64,000 nucleotides of DNA from Devosia faecipullorum (GCF_015158295.1 NZ_JACDXV010000007.1:1-64000), one strand, 5' to 3'; counted from the stretch's first letter, positions 44,655-54,091 are shown. Notes: generated by a model from the letters alone, not told the origin. A program made the numbers and translations.

Positions 44655-45197
44655 TCAGGCAATGGGAGCAAAAGTTGCCGCTAGCATGTAAAGACTCATG
44701 GGCAGGCCGACAAGCAGCACGACGCTCAACAGAGCGAAAGCCGCCGATACGCCGATGCTCCAGCCCGCTGCGGCCCGCCCGAGCCGATAGAGCATCCAGA
44801 CCAGCCCGATCCACAATAGCGGCAGCAGCACGCCGAAGGTGAGCGATACCAGCGAGCCCAGAACCAGATAGGCGATCAGCGCATAGATGCCAGGCACCAG
44901 CAGGCCGAGCGACGAGCCCTCCGCCTTGAGGAAATTGCGCGTGACGAAGACGCCGATCAGCAGCGCCAGCAGCCAGAGCGACTGCACCACCATGATGTCC
45001 AGGAACCCGCCCAGCGTCGGCACGCCGACCTGAAAAGAGGCGAGCATGACGGCCAGGAAGGCAAAGACGTAATAGAGGGCCAAAGCCGTGACCAGACCGG
45101 GCGCATTGAGCCGGAAATGGTTTTCCCAGCCCGCTTCGCCGCGCAGGATCAGCAGCCAGCCGGTAAAAGCCTCGCGCAGGATCTGCCAGATTTTCAC
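44655..45197 (-). CDS. Yip1-like membrane protein
   Basis: The 180-residue protein has a polar N-terminal amphipathic segment (KIWQILREAFTGWLLILRGE) followed by about five membrane helices, the layout of Yip1-domain proteins. Function is unknown. Start is GTG, overlapping the dapE stop (GTGA), so it is translated with dapE. A longer frame reaches into dapE and was rejected. Confidence 0.78.
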   Translation of the reverse strand: MKIWQILREAFTGWLLILRGEAGWENHFRLNAPGLVTALALYYVFAFLAVMLASFQVGVPTLGGFLDIMVVQSLWLLALLIGVFVTRNFLKAEGSSLGLLVPGIYALIAYLVLGSLVSLTFGVLLPLLWIGLVWMLYRLGRAAAGWSIGVSAAFALLSVVLLVGLPMSLYMLAATFAPIA

Positions 45198-46348
45198 GCC
45201 GGACCCCCGGCGAAAAAGCGCTGCATGAAACTCGTATAAATCTCGGTGAGCCCGGTGAGGTCGCTCACAGCGATATGCTCGTCGGCCTTGTGCATGCTCG
45301 GCCCCACGAGGCCGCATTCCACGACCGGCCCATATTGGGCAAGGAAGCGGGCATCCGACGTCCCGCCGCCGGTCGACAATTCGGGCGTCTTGCCATTGCG
45401 CTCGGCCAGAATGGCGGAAAGCGTGTCGATGTCGGTGCCGAGAGGGGACAGGAAGGAGCGGGAAGGCACACCCGCAATCTCAAAATCGATCTTCGTTTGG
45501 TTCGCTTCGACGCCCTCGATGCGGGTCCGCACCCAGCCAGCCAGCGTCTCGGGCGTCCACAGATCGTTGTAGCGGATGTTGAAGCGCAGAATGCCGCTCA
45601 TCGGAATGACATTGGAAACTGGATTGCCCACATCGATGCTGGTCAGTTCGAGATTGCTTGCCGGAAAATGCGCCGTGCCCGCGTCGATGCGCTCGGACGA
45701 CAGTGCAGTGGCGATAGCCGCCAGCACCGGCAGGGGATTATTGGCCTTGTGCGGATAGGCGACATGGCCCTGCGTACCGGTCACCGTCACCTTTCCGGAA
45801 AAAGAGCCCCGCCGCCCGATCTTGATGCTGTCGCCCAGATTTTCGGTTGAGCTTGGCTCCCCGACAATGGCGAAATCGAAGCCATGGCCATTGTCGTGCA
45901 TCCAGCGCACCAGTTTTTCCGTGCCATTGATGGCGTCGGCTTCCTCGTCATTGGTGATGGCGAGCTGGATAATCCCCGCCTCGGGCGGAATGGCGACGCA
46001 GGCGGCAACGAAGGCGGCAATGCCCGATTTCATGTCGGCGGCGCCGCGCCCGTAAATCTTGCCATCGGCAATGCGCGGGGTGAAGGGATCGGTGGTCCAA
46101 TGGGCCACGTCGCCGGGCGGCACCACATCGGTGTGCCCGGCGAAAAGCAGGCGGCGGCCAGTCTCGCCGCGCGTGGCGAAGAGATTGTCCACCGGATAGG
46201 AGCCATCCCCCTCGAAGCGCAGGCGCTTGACGGCAAAACCGATGCCGGTGAGCTCAGCTTCGAGCAGGTCGAGCGCGCCCGCCGCCTCCGGGGTCACGGA
46301 GGGGCAGGCAATGAGACGTTCGAGCAGCAGCAGCGGGTCTATGGTCAC
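45194..46348 (-). CDS. dapE: Succinyl-diaminopimelate desuccinylase
   Basis: The 384-residue M20-family zinc enzyme hydrolyses N-succinyl-LL-diaminopimelate in lysine and peptidoglycan synthesis. Metal and catalytic residues are in GHTDVVPPGD, GRGAADMKSG, TNDEEADAINGTEKL and near the C terminus GPSMHKADEH. The GTG with GGAG six bases upstream was chosen; the longer frame has no support. dapD lies two genes upstream on the same strand. Confidence 0.95.
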   Translation of the reverse strand: MTIDPLLLLERLIACPSVTPEAAGALDLLEAELTGIGFAVKRLRFEGDGSYPVDNLFATRGETGRRLLFAGHTDVVPPGDVAHWTTDPFTPRIADGKIYGRGAADMKSGIAAFVAACVAIPPEAGIIQLAITNDEEADAINGTEKLVRWMHDNGHGFDFAIVGEPSSTENLGDSIKIGRRGSFSGKVTVTGTQGHVAYPHKANNPLPVLAAIATALSSERIDAGTAHFPASNLELTSIDVGNPVSNVIPMSGILRFNIRYNDLWTPETLAGWVRTRIEGVEANQTKIDFEIAGVPSRSFLSPLGTDIDTLSAILAERNGKTPELSTGGGTSDARFLAQYGPVVECGLVGPSMHKADEHIAVSDLTGLTEIYTSFMQRFFAGGPA

Positions 46349-46365
46349 GAAGGCTCCGATCAGGT

Positions 46366-46845
46366 TCAGGCGGCGCCGTCCAGCGGGTCGAGGCCGTAAT
46401 TGTTCGACCCGCTCGTACCCTTGAGGAAGCCGAGCTGGACGAACATGTAGATAGCGAAAACGGCATAGGCGAGATTGACGAGGCCCAGCCACAGGGCCGG
46501 CACCGGCATGATGATTCCCCCACCGACATCAACCATGTCGGCGCCGATGCCGCTGGCCTGCAACAGATTGAGGATCACGGAGCCGCCAAGCAGGATCTTG
46601 AGATCGGTGCCGTCATTGTCGCGGTCGTGGCGGCGCTTGATGCCGATGCAATAGGCCGGATAGAGCAGCGCCAGATTGAGCAGAACGGCGAGCCAGCCGA
46701 GCAGCGCCTGATTGCCGAAACTCAAAATGCCCAGCACGATGGAGGCAATGATCGAAACCACGATCATCGCCACCACGCCGATCCACCATTGCTGGCGGCC
46801 GATGCGGCCCTCTCGCGTCGTCAGCAGTGCAATTATAGTGTCCAT
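46366..46845 (-). CDS. DUF805-family inner-membrane protein
   Basis: A 159-residue protein with the DUF805 start (REGRIGRQQWWIGVV), three to four membrane helices and the conserved cytoplasmic loop IGIKRRHDRDNDGTD. Relatives such as YhaH are inner-membrane proteins of unknown function. It sits between dapD and dapE on the same strand, with a GGAGGGGG ribosome site. Confidence 0.88.
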   Translation of the reverse strand: MDTIIALLTTREGRIGRQQWWIGVVAMIVVSIIASIVLGILSFGNQALLGWLAVLLNLALLYPAYCIGIKRRHDRDNDGTDLKILLGGSVILNLLQASGIGADMVDVGGGIIMPVPALWLGLVNLAYAVFAIYMFVQLGFLKGTSGSNNYGLDPLDGAA

Positions 46846-46929
46846 CTGTCCCCCTCCGGGCCTGGAATCAGGCCATTAACGGCAAGAAGATAGGACGCCG
46901 GCGCGGGCTCGACCAGCGCCGGCAGGCGA

Positions 46930-47772
46930 TCAATCGCGCAGCAGATCGTTGATGCCGGTCTTGGAACGGGTCTGGGCGTCCACGGTCTTGACGATGACGG
47001 CGCAGTAAAGGTTGGGACCGGGGGTGCCGTCCGGCAGCGGCTTGCCGGGCAGGCTGCCCGATACCACCACCGAATAGGGCGGCACCTTGCCGATATGGAT
47101 TTCGCCGGTGCTGCGGTCCACGATCTTGGTCGAGGCGCCGATAAACACGCCCATGGAGATGACCGCGCCTTCGCCGACGACCACGCCTTCGACGATTTCC
47201 GAACGGGCGCCGATAAAGCAATTATCTTCGATGATGACGGGGCCGGCCTGCAAGGGCTCCAGCACGCCACCAATGCCGACGCCGCCCGAAATATGCACGT
47301 TCTTGCCGATCTGGGCGCAGGAGCCCACCGTCACCCAGGTGTCCACCATGGTGCCTTCATCGACATAGGCGCCCAGATTGACGAAGCTGGGCATCAGGAT
47401 CACGCCCTTGCCGATATGGGCCGAGGCGCGCACGATGGCGCCGGGCACGGCGCGGAAACCGGCCTCGCGATAGCGGCTTTCATTCCAGCCATCGAACTTG
47501 GAGGGCACCTTGTCCCACCAGGACGAGCCGCCCGGGCCGCCCGAGATCAGTTCATTGTCATTGAGGCGGAAGGAGAGCAGCACTGCCTTCTTGAGCCATT
47601 GATTGATCTGCCAGTCGCCGCCGACCTTTTCAGCGACGCGAGCCTCGCCGCTGTCGAGCAGGCGCAGCGCGCTGTCGACCGCATCGCGGATTTCGCCCTT
47701 GGTGGCGAAATTGATCTCGGCGCGCTGCTCGAAGGCGGCGTCGATGATCTGGGCGAGCTGGGCGTGCGACAT
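46930..47772 (-). CDS. dapD: Tetrahydrodipicolinate N-succinyltransferase
   Basis: The 280-residue acyltransferase adds succinyl-CoA to tetrahydrodipicolinate in the diaminopimelate pathway. It has an N-terminal helical domain, the substrate region [13 protein letters not shown], and a left-handed beta-helix of hexapeptide repeats ([20 protein letters not shown], then [20 protein letters not shown]). AAGGAA precedes the ATG. Confidence 0.96.
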   Translation of the reverse strand: MSHAQLAQIIDAAFEQRAEINFATKGEIRDAVDSALRLLDSGEARVAEKVGGDWQINQWLKKAVLLSFRLNDNELISGGPGGSSWWDKVPSKFDGWNESRYREAGFRAVPGAIVRASAHIGKGVILMPSFVNLGAYVDEGTMVDTWVTVGSCAQIGKNVHISGGVGIGGVLEPLQAGPVIIEDNCFIGARSEIVEGVVVGEGAVISMGVFIGASTKIVDRSTGEIHIGKVPPYSVVVSGSLPGKPLPDGTPGPNLYCAVIVKTVDAQTRSKTGINDLLRD

Positions 47773-47822
47773 GGCTTTTCCTTAATGATGATGGGCGGAC
47801 GATAGCGGGGGAAAGGCGCGTG

Positions 47823-48653
47823 TCAACGCGCCTCGGATGCGGGATAGACCCCCAGGATGCGGAATTTGTCGGTGAAGAATTTCAACTCGTCGAAAGCGTG
47901 CTGCACGCCGATGTCGTCGGGATGGCCCTCGATATCGGCGTAGAACTGGGTAGCGGTAAATGCGCCGCCCACCATATAGCTTTCCAGCTTGGTCATATTG
48001 ACCCCATTGGTGGCGAAGCCCCCCATGGCCTTGTAGAGCGCGGCGGGCACGTTGCGGACGCGGAAAATAAAGGTGGTCTTGACCTTGTCTCCCCCGCTCG
48101 CCGCCTCTTGCTTGTCACGCGACATGACCAGGAACCGTGTCGTATTGTGCCCCGCATCCTCGATATTGGCCTGCAACAGATTGAGCCCATAGATCTCGCC
48201 GGCGAGGCGCGAACCGATGGCGGCGACGCTGCGATCGCCCCGCGCACCCACTTCGCGCACCGAGCCGGCCGTATCGGAACCGTTGATGGTGCGCAGATTG
48301 TGATCGGCGATGAATTTGCGGCACTGACCCAGGGCCGGGGGCTGCGATTGCACCGCCTTGATGTCCTCGAGGCTGGCGCCGGGCACGGCCAAAAGGTTCA
48401 TTTCGATGCGCAGATAAGTCTCCCCGACGATGTACAGGCCGCTTTCGGGCAGGAGATGATGGATGTCGGTAATGCGGCCATAAAGCGAGTTTTCCACCGG
48501 CAGCACGGCCCGGTCGGCGGCGCCGGACTGAACGGCGGCCATGGCTTCTTCAAAGGTCACATTGGGCAGGAAGGTGCCATCGGGGAACACATTCAGAGCC
48601 GCAGCATGGCTGAAAGCGCCGGGTTCGCCCTGAAAGGCAATCTTTTTGGTCAT
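47823..48653 (-). CDS. pheA: Prephenate dehydratase
   Basis: The 276-residue enzyme converts prephenate to phenylpyruvate for phenylalanine synthesis. The N terminus reads KIAFQGEPGAFSH; the catalytic region has PVENSLYGRI and the signature NTTRFLVMS. A C-terminal ACT domain (GVNMTKLESYMVGG) mediates feedback by phenylalanine. There is no chorismate mutase domain. The longer frame upstream runs into repeat sequence and was rejected. Confidence 0.95.
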   Translation of the reverse strand: MTKKIAFQGEPGAFSHAAALNVFPDGTFLPNVTFEEAMAAVQSGAADRAVLPVENSLYGRITDIHHLLPESGLYIVGETYLRIEMNLLAVPGASLEDIKAVQSQPPALGQCRKFIADHNLRTINGSDTAGSVREVGARGDRSVAAIGSRLAGEIYGLNLLQANIEDAGHNTTRFLVMSRDKQEAASGGDKVKTTFIFRVRNVPAALYKAMGGFATNGVNMTKLESYMVGGAFTATQFYADIEGHPDDIGVQHAFDELKFFTDKFRILGVYPASEAR

Positions 48654-48740
48654 GAGAAAGGTTCCGTGCACGATTGGCAGCCGCGTTTTGACGCGCGGGC
48701 AGGCCAGTGTCAATCGGAGCCGCTTCTGTGGCCGCTCTAC

Positions 48741-48791
48741 GGAATTCTCCCGCCGAAGAGACTTTATCACTGTGCGGCCGGCCTGCCATTC
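48741..48791. repeat. Hairpin-bearing repeat, divergent copy
   Basis: Over 51 bases this aligns without gaps to 48898-48948, with about two thirds of the positions identical. It has the same core order: a ctcc/gaagag hairpin, a tttatcactgtgcgg segment and a gcctgccattc end. Confidence 0.5.
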
Positions 48792-48880
48792 TCGCTGCCG
48801 GTCAAGCATGGCTTTCGTCGCCCGCCGGGGTTTTCGCAGCGCCACCGGCGCTGCTCGTCCTTCGGACAAGCCCCCCAGCC

Positions 48881-48936
48881 TCATGGCCTCGTCGCCTGTA
48901 ATCTCTCCGTCTGAGAGATTATACCGCCATGCGGTC
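48881..48936. repeat. 56-base hairpin repeat, copy 1
   Basis: This unit carries the inverted repeat AATCTCTCC/GAGAGATT and ends ATACCGCCATGCGGTC. On the minus strand the hairpin is preceded by GGTATAATC, a perfect -10-like hexamer. It aligns to copy 2 at 48960 without gaps. Confidence 0.7.
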
Positions 48937-48959
48937 CGCCCGCCATTCGAGCACAGCTC

Positions 48960-49015
48960 TCATGGCCTTCTCGCCTAAAATCTCGTCGCCGGAGAGATTT
49001 TACCGCCATGCGGTC
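48960..49015. repeat. 56-base hairpin repeat, copy 2
   Basis: It begins TCATGGCCTTCTCGCC, contains AAAATCTC/GAGATTTT as an inverted repeat and ends TTACCGCCATGCGGTC. It differs from copy 1 at about ten positions, mainly in the stem, where changes keep the pairing. The 48,654-49,183 interval has no gene besides these repeats. Confidence 0.7.
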
Positions 49016-49183
49016 GGCTCGAAGTGTCGCACCGATGGTTTGACCTGTTGCGCCTTGTGGGGCTTGATACTATCTTCCGCGCGCGTCGGGTTGGCCGGTT
49101 GAGGCAGATTCCCTATTTCGGGGGTCGGATTTTTGGCCAGCCTCGTTCAATGTCCGCAGGGGATGGACAGGCAGAGAGACCAA

Positions 49184-49951
49184 ATGGATTCGTTCGAGCT
49201 AAACAAAATTCTAGGCGCCGTCCTTGGCACCCTGTTGTTCGTCATGGGCATCGGCTTTCTGGCCGAGGCCATTTACAGCCCTATTGAAGGCCGCGGCCCC
49301 GGCTACGCCCTTCCCGAACCGGAGGCCGTCGCTTCCGCCGGTCCGGTGGAGGAGGTTCCCTCCGTTCCGCTGGCCGCGCTGCTGGCCAGCGCCAGCGCCG
49401 ATCGTGGCGCCAGCGCCGTGCGCAAATGCCAGTCCTGCCACAATTTCGGCGAGGGCGAGCCCAACAAGCAGGGCCCGAACCTGTATAATATCGTCGATGC
49501 CTCCAAGGCGCATGCCGACGGCTTCGCCTATTCGGATATTCTGCTGCAGCAGAAGAGCGAGGGCCAGGTCTGGTCCTATGACAATCTGAACGCCTTCCTC
49601 GAAAATCCGCGCGGCTACGCCCCGGGCACCAAGATGGCCTTTGCCGGCGTGAAATCGCCCGAAGAGCGCGCCGACATCCTGGCCTATCTCCAGACTCTGT
49701 CCGGTAGCCCGGTGCCCTTCCCCACGGCCGAAGCGCCCGCCGCCGATGACGCGGCAACGGAAGAAGAAGCTCCGGCCAGCGACGCGGTTCCTGCAGAGGT
49801 AACCGCCCCGGCAGATGCCTCGGCTCCCGTCACTGCGCCCGCCGCGGTCACCGAAACTCCAGCCACGACCGAGGGTGAAACTGCTGTCGAAGGTACGCCT
49901 GCCGAAGGCGGCGCCACCGACCAGACCACTGCACCGGCGGTCGGGCAATAG
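49184..49951 (+). CDS. Membrane-anchored class I cytochrome c
   Basis: The 255-residue protein has an N-terminal signal-anchor helix (about 8-30), a mono-haem domain with CQSCH at 82-86 and Met151 (GTKMAFAG) as likely axial ligands, and VKSPEERADILAYL as the final helix. It resembles CycM-type cytochromes c that carry electrons to oxidases in the periplasm. After residue 178 a ~78-residue tail rich in Ala, Pro, Thr and Glu follows, which is unusual. The ATG before DSFELNK was chosen to put the anchor at the N terminus. Confidence 0.93.
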   Translation: MDSFELNKILGAVLGTLLFVMGIGFLAEAIYSPIEGRGPGYALPEPEAVASAGPVEEVPSVPLAALLASASADRGASAVRKCQSCHNFGEGEPNKQGPNLYNIVDASKAHADGFAYSDILLQQKSEGQVWSYDNLNAFLENPRGYAPGTKMAFAGVKSPEERADILAYLQTLSGSPVPFPTAEAPAADDAATEEEAPASDAVPAEVTAPADASAPVTAPAAVTETPATTEGETAVEGTPAEGGATDQTTAPAVGQ

Positions 49952-49976
49952 GCTTCCGCTGACACAATGATCATCG

Positions 49977-50002
49977 GGCCGCGCCAAAAGCGCGGCCTTT
50001 TT
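49977..50002 (+). terminator. Rho-independent terminator of the cytochrome gene
   Basis: GGCCGCGC and GCGCGGCC form an 8-bp stem with a CAAAA loop, followed by TTTTT. It lies 25 bases after the cytochrome stop. Confidence 0.9.
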
Positions 50003-50016
50003 CTTGAGGAATTCCC

Positions 50017-50955
50017 ATGCTCTTGCTGCACCTTTCCGATGTCGATGAAGCTGGCTGGGCCAGCGCCTTTGCCGAACAGCTCGCGCCCTATCCGGTGGTG
50101 CGGCGCGGAGATGATTTCGATCCGGCGGCGGTGCGCTATGTCTTTGTGTGGAAACCGACGCCGGACGCATTCGATGACCTCGTCAACCTCGAAGCCGTCT
50201 TGTCGCTGGGTGCGGGCGTCGACGCGCTCATGCAGCATCTGCGCCTCCCCGACGCGCCCATCGTGCGCTTCGTTGACGACGATCTCAGCCAGCGGATGAG
50301 CGATTACGTGGTGGCCCATGTCACCATGCATCACCGCCAGTTCACCCGCTTTCGCGCCGACCAGCAGGCCCGGCGCTGGAGCCAGTTTTACCCGCCCGCC
50401 GCGGCGGAAACCAGCGTCGGCATCATGGGCATGGGCGTATTGGGGCAGGATGCGGCACAGCGCCTCGCGCCGCTCGGCTTCACGCTCCGCAGCTGGAGCC
50501 GCACTCCCAAGCAGGTGGAAGGCGTCACCAGCTATGCCGGGGCCGAGGCGCTCGACGACTTCCTCGCCGGGACCGACATTCTGGTCAATCTTTTGCCGCT
50601 GACCCCAGAAACGCGCGGCATTCTCAATTATGCGACCTTCGCCAAGCTGCGCCGCGACCGGCTGGAGGGCGGGCCGGTTATCGTCAATGCCGCCCGTGGC
50701 GGGCACCAGAAGGAAGCCGACATCGTGCGCGCGCTGGGCGACGGTACACTGGGCGCGGCCAGCCTCGATGTGTTCGAAATCGAGCCGCTGCCGGACAGCA
50801 GCCCGCTATGGGCGCTCGAAAACTGCTATGTCACGCCGCATATCGCGGCCATTTCCACCGTCACCAGCGGGGTGCGTTATTTCTCGCGCGTCATCCTCGA
50901 TGCAGAGGCGGGCAAGCCCTTGGTCAATGTGGTGGATCGCCAGCGCGGCTACTGA
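50017..50955 (+). CDS. ghrA: Glyoxylate/hydroxypyruvate reductase A-type dehydrogenase
   Basis: The 312-residue D-2-hydroxyacid dehydrogenase has GIMGMGVLGQDAAQRL (NAD(P)-binding), NLLPLTPETRGI, NAARGGHQKEADI with the substrate Arg, and the Glu/His pair in FEIEPLPDSSPLW and VTPHIAA. The pattern with GHQKEAD is that of GhrA, which reduces glyoxylate and hydroxypyruvate. GAGGAA precedes the ATG. Confidence 0.88.
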   Translation: MLLLHLSDVDEAGWASAFAEQLAPYPVVRRGDDFDPAAVRYVFVWKPTPDAFDDLVNLEAVLSLGAGVDALMQHLRLPDAPIVRFVDDDLSQRMSDYVVAHVTMHHRQFTRFRADQQARRWSQFYPPAAAETSVGIMGMGVLGQDAAQRLAPLGFTLRSWSRTPKQVEGVTSYAGAEALDDFLAGTDILVNLLPLTPETRGILNYATFAKLRRDRLEGGPVIVNAARGGHQKEADIVRALGDGTLGAASLDVFEIEPLPDSSPLWALENCYVTPHIAAISTVTSGVRYFSRVILDAEAGKPLVNVVDRQRGY

Positions 50956-51030
50956 CACGCAAATTTCACTGGTGTGATGGCGCAAACCGGTCCAAGCATA
51001 GTGTCCGATCCGACTTTGTCCCGAGACTAG

Positions 51031-51813
51031 ATGACCGATACAACCGCAACGCCCGCCAAGATCAGCTTCTACGATCGACTGAAACTGGCAACCAAGCATC
51101 GCTTCGCCGAACCGATTCTGGCGGCATTGTGTTTCCTCGAAGCGATGATCATTCCGATTTTCCCGGAAATCATGCTCGCGCCCATGATCGTTGCCGACCG
51201 GCTGCGGGCCTGGCGGCTGGCGACGATCTGCACAATCGCCTCGGTAACGGGCGGGCTTGCCGGTTACGCCATCGGCTATTTCCTGTTCGATTCCATCGGC
51301 AAGCCGATCATCGATTTCTATGGCGCCAGCGGCGGCTTCGAGGCGCTGCGCCAGAGCTTTAACGACAATGGCCCGCTGATGATCCTGATCGGCGCGCTTT
51401 CGCCCATTCCCTATAAGGTGATCACCATCACCTCCGGCGTCGCCGGGCTCGATATCTGGACCTTCGTGATCTATGGGCTGATCGGGCGCGGCATGCGCTA
51501 TTTCATCCCCTGCGGTCTGTTCTATTTCTTTGGCCCGGTGGCCGGCGAATTCATCGAAAAGCACAAGAAATGGGCCGGCTGGGGCATGGTGGCCCTAGTC
51601 CTTGTCGGCTTTGCCATGGCACCACTGCTGTTTCCCAAGAGCCATGGCCCCGCCACCGAGATCGCCGTCGAGCAGATGACAGCGGTGGACGAGGTGGTGC
51701 CGCGCGAACTCCTCCCCAATCCGGGCGACATCCTGCCCAATCCGATTGAATTGCTCACCGGCGGCGGCAGCGACGCCCCGCCGGAGAGCAATGAGGCCGA
51801 TCAGGCCGAATAA
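51031..51813 (+). CDS. YqaA/DedA-like (VTT-domain) membrane protein
   Basis: The 260-residue protein has four or five membrane segments and the VTT-domain features EAMIIPIFPEIMLAPM, GGLAGYAIGYFLFD and GALSPIPYKVITITSGVAGL. Such proteins are thought to act in lipid flipping or membrane homeostasis. A ~70-residue polar tail after the last helix ends in SNEADQAE. The end overlaps the convergent aminopeptidase gene by 13 bases. Confidence 0.85.
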   Translation: MTDTTATPAKISFYDRLKLATKHRFAEPILAALCFLEAMIIPIFPEIMLAPMIVADRLRAWRLATICTIASVTGGLAGYAIGYFLFDSIGKPIIDFYGASGGFEALRQSFNDNGPLMILIGALSPIPYKVITITSGVAGLDIWTFVIYGLIGRGMRYFIPCGLFYFFGPVAGEFIEKHKKWAGWGMVALVLVGFAMAPLLFPKSHGPATEIAVEQMTAVDEVVPRELLPNPGDILPNPIELLTGGGSDAPPESNEADQAE

Positions 51814-53150
51814 TGCTCGCGGATCAGGGCGTAAAGCGCTCTGATCCCCTGATCGGTGCCACCAAAGGGGCGGCCCGGACGCGCCTCGGACGCCCAGCCG
51901 AAAATATCGAGATGCAGCCAGGTGCCTGCCTTCCTGACAAAGCGCCGCAGGAACAGGGCAGCGATGACTGAACCGGCATAGCCGCCCGAGCCGGTATTGT
52001 TCATGTCGGCTATCTTGGAGTTCAGCTGGCTCTCGTAGTGCGACCAGAGCGGCATGGGCCAGAGCGGGTCTTCGAGCCCTGCCCCCAGCTCGAACAGACG
52101 TCCGGCAAGGGTGGCGTCCGTGCAATAGACAGGTGGCAGGTCCGGGCCCAGGGCGACGCGAGCCGCGCCGGTCAGCGTTGCCATGTCGATCAGGAGGTCG
52201 GGACTTTCCTCGTCGGCCAGCGCGAGGGCATCGGCCAGGATCAGCCGCCCCTCGGCGTCGGTATTGCCGATTTCCACGCTCATCCCCGCGCGGGAGCGTA
52301 GCACGTCACCGGGCCGGAAAGCGGCGCCGGCAATGGCGTTTTCCACCACAGGCAGCAGGACGCGCAGCCGCACCGGCAATTTCGCCGATACGATGACATG
52401 CGCCAGGCCCAGAATATTGGCCGCGCCCCCCATATCCTTTTTCATAAGCAACATGCCGGCCGCCGACTTGATGTCGAGCCCGCCGGTATCGAAGGTCACG
52501 CCCTTGCCCACCAGCGTCACCTTGGGGTGCGCCTCATCACCCCAGGACAGATCGATGAGGCGCGGCGGCTGGGCGCTGGCGCGGCCAACGGCGTGGATCA
52601 TCGGGAAATTGGCATTGAGCAGGTCGTCGCCAGAAGTGACGCGAATATCCATGCCATTGCGGCGGGCGAAGTCGCGGGTCGCGTTTTCCAGCGCGTCGGG
52701 GCCAAGGTCATTGGCGGGCGTATTGATGAGATCGCGCGCCAGACTGGCCGCTTCCACCTGCCGGTCGACTTCTTCCTCGTCGGCCTTTTCGGGCAGGATC
52801 AGATTGGCGCTGGGCTTGGCGTCGCGATAGCGGTCGAAGCGATAGGCCCCGAGGCGGAAAGCAATGGCGGCCAGCGTCGGGTCGCCATAATCGCCCTCGA
52901 ACCGATAGGTGCCCTCCGGCAGGCCGGCGCCAGCCAATCCAGCCAAAAAGGGCGCACGGCCTTCCTCCTGCCCGGCCCCGAACAGCCAGGCTGCAATGTC
53001 ACCATGCTTGCCCGGCAGGGCGAGCAACTTGCCGCGCTGCCCGGAAAATCCATGCGCAAGAGCCCAGGCGTGCTGGCCCTTGTCCAGTCCCGCGCCGTCC
53101 AGCGCCCCCTCGGTGACGAAAATGAGAGGCATTGCGGTTGGATTGGCCAT
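51801..53150 (-). CDS. M17-family leucyl aminopeptidase
   Basis: The 449-residue enzyme removes N-terminal residues from peptides with two metal ions. The catalytic domain shows LVGKGVTFDTGGLDIK, MKKDMGGAAN and the signature NTDAEGRLILAD. The N-terminal domain is shorter than in PepA (about 500 residues), as in the PepB-like branch common in alphaproteobacteria. AAGGAG precedes the ATG. Confidence 0.93.
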   Translation of the reverse strand: MANPTAMPLIFVTEGALDGAGLDKGQHAWALAHGFSGQRGKLLALPGKHGDIAAWLFGAGQEEGRAPFLAGLAGAGLPEGTYRFEGDYGDPTLAAIAFRLGAYRFDRYRDAKPSANLILPEKADEEEVDRQVEAASLARDLINTPANDLGPDALENATRDFARRNGMDIRVTSGDDLLNANFPMIHAVGRASAQPPRLIDLSWGDEAHPKVTLVGKGVTFDTGGLDIKSAAGMLLMKKDMGGAANILGLAHVIVSAKLPVRLRVLLPVVENAIAGAAFRPGDVLRSRAGMSVEIGNTDAEGRLILADALALADEESPDLLIDMATLTGAARVALGPDLPPVYCTDATLAGRLFELGAGLEDPLWPMPLWSHYESQLNSKIADMNNTGSGGYAGSVIAALFLRRFVRKAGTWLHLDIFGWASEARPGRPFGGTDQGIRALYALIREHYSA

Positions 53151-53242
53151 GACGAACTCCTTTGTCTGACTTCTTTTCTAATGCATCGAGGCGAAAAGTG
53201 CATCGCGGTTTTGGGGGGCCACGCCTCGCTGCAGCAACCGGT

Positions 53243-53257
53243 TTAACCGGACGTTAG
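53243..53257. promoter_or_regulatory. CtrA-like box upstream of tadD
   Basis: TTAACCGGACGTTAG matches TTAA-N7-TTAA with one mismatch, and another TTAA follows at 53260. It lies about 65 bases before the tadD start. CtrA regulates pilus genes in other alphaproteobacteria; assignment here is an inference. Confidence 0.35.
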
Positions 53258-53322
53258 GGTTAATGATCTATTGTTCAGCGGATTGGTAAAGCCGGAAAAC
53301 CGCATTCCGGCGGGAGCTTATC

Positions 53323-54090
53323 GTGTCGCAGACTCGCCGCATCGCCCGGATCATGCGCCCCCTGCTGCTGGCAGGCGTGGCGGCGCTCGCCCTATCGGCC
53401 TGCGCCTCCAATCGCGGGCAGATGGCGGGATCCGACCATGGTGGTGTCATCGCGCCGAGCCAGGCGAGCCTGTCCGAATTGACCGAACGCTACCGGCGCA
53501 ATCCCAAGGATCGCGTCGTCGTCGTGCAATATGCCACTGCCCTGCGCAGCGCTGGACAGTCCGAGCAGGCCATCGCGGCGCTCGAACAGGCGACGCTGGC
53601 CTATCCGGGCGACATCAATGTCACCATTGCCTATGCCAAGGCTCTGACGGCAGCCGGACGGTTCGAGCAGTCGCTGAGTGTGATCGGCAAGGCCATCCGC
53701 CCCGACGCGCCGGACTGGAATGCGCTTCTGGTGCAGGGCGCGACGCTCGACCAGATGGGCCAGCACGAAATGGCGCGCAAGATCTATGCGCAAGCCGCAT
53801 TGATCGCACCCGGCCAGGCCTCCATCGAGGCCAATCTGGGCCTTTCCTACGCCATGACCAATGACCTCGCCCGCGCCGAGCAGCATTTGCGCGGCGCGGT
53901 GCAGATGCGTGGCGCCTCTGCCCAGACAAGGCAGAACCTGGCGCTGGTCGTGGGCCTGCAAGGCCGGTTCAGCGAAGCCCGCGCCCTTTATGGCGCCGAC
54001 CTGCCCGCTGCGCAGGTGGAATCCAACATGGCCTATATCCGCGCCCTGCTGACCCAGCAGAACCGCTGGGATCTCATCGACAAGAGCTGA
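53323..54090 (+). CDS. tadD: TadD-like TPR lipoprotein of the Tad pilus
   Basis: The 255-residue protein has a lipoprotein signal (ALALSACAS, lipid Cys27) and several TPR repeats, for example QAIAALEQATLAYPGDINVTI and MARKIYAQAALIAPGQASIE. TadD is the outer-membrane pilotin-like protein needed for Tad pilus assembly. Start is GTG with GGGAG upstream. It reads toward the tad genes on the other strand. Confidence 0.87.
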   Translation: MSQTRRIARIMRPLLLAGVAALALSACASNRGQMAGSDHGGVIAPSQASLSELTERYRRNPKDRVVVVQYATALRSAGQSEQAIAALEQATLAYPGDINVTIAYAKALTAAGRFEQSLSVIGKAIRPDAPDWNALLVQGATLDQMGQHEMARKIYAQAALIAPGQASIEANLGLSYAMTNDLARAEQHLRGAVQMRGASAQTRQNLALVVGLQGRFSEARALYGADLPAAQVESNMAYIRALLTQQNRWDLIDKS

Positions 54091-54091
54091 G

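Noticed and set aside
48654..48884. N-terminal extension of prephenate dehydratase
   Set aside because: It runs through the repeat region and adds 77 basic residues absent from the family; the later ATG gives the standard N terminus.
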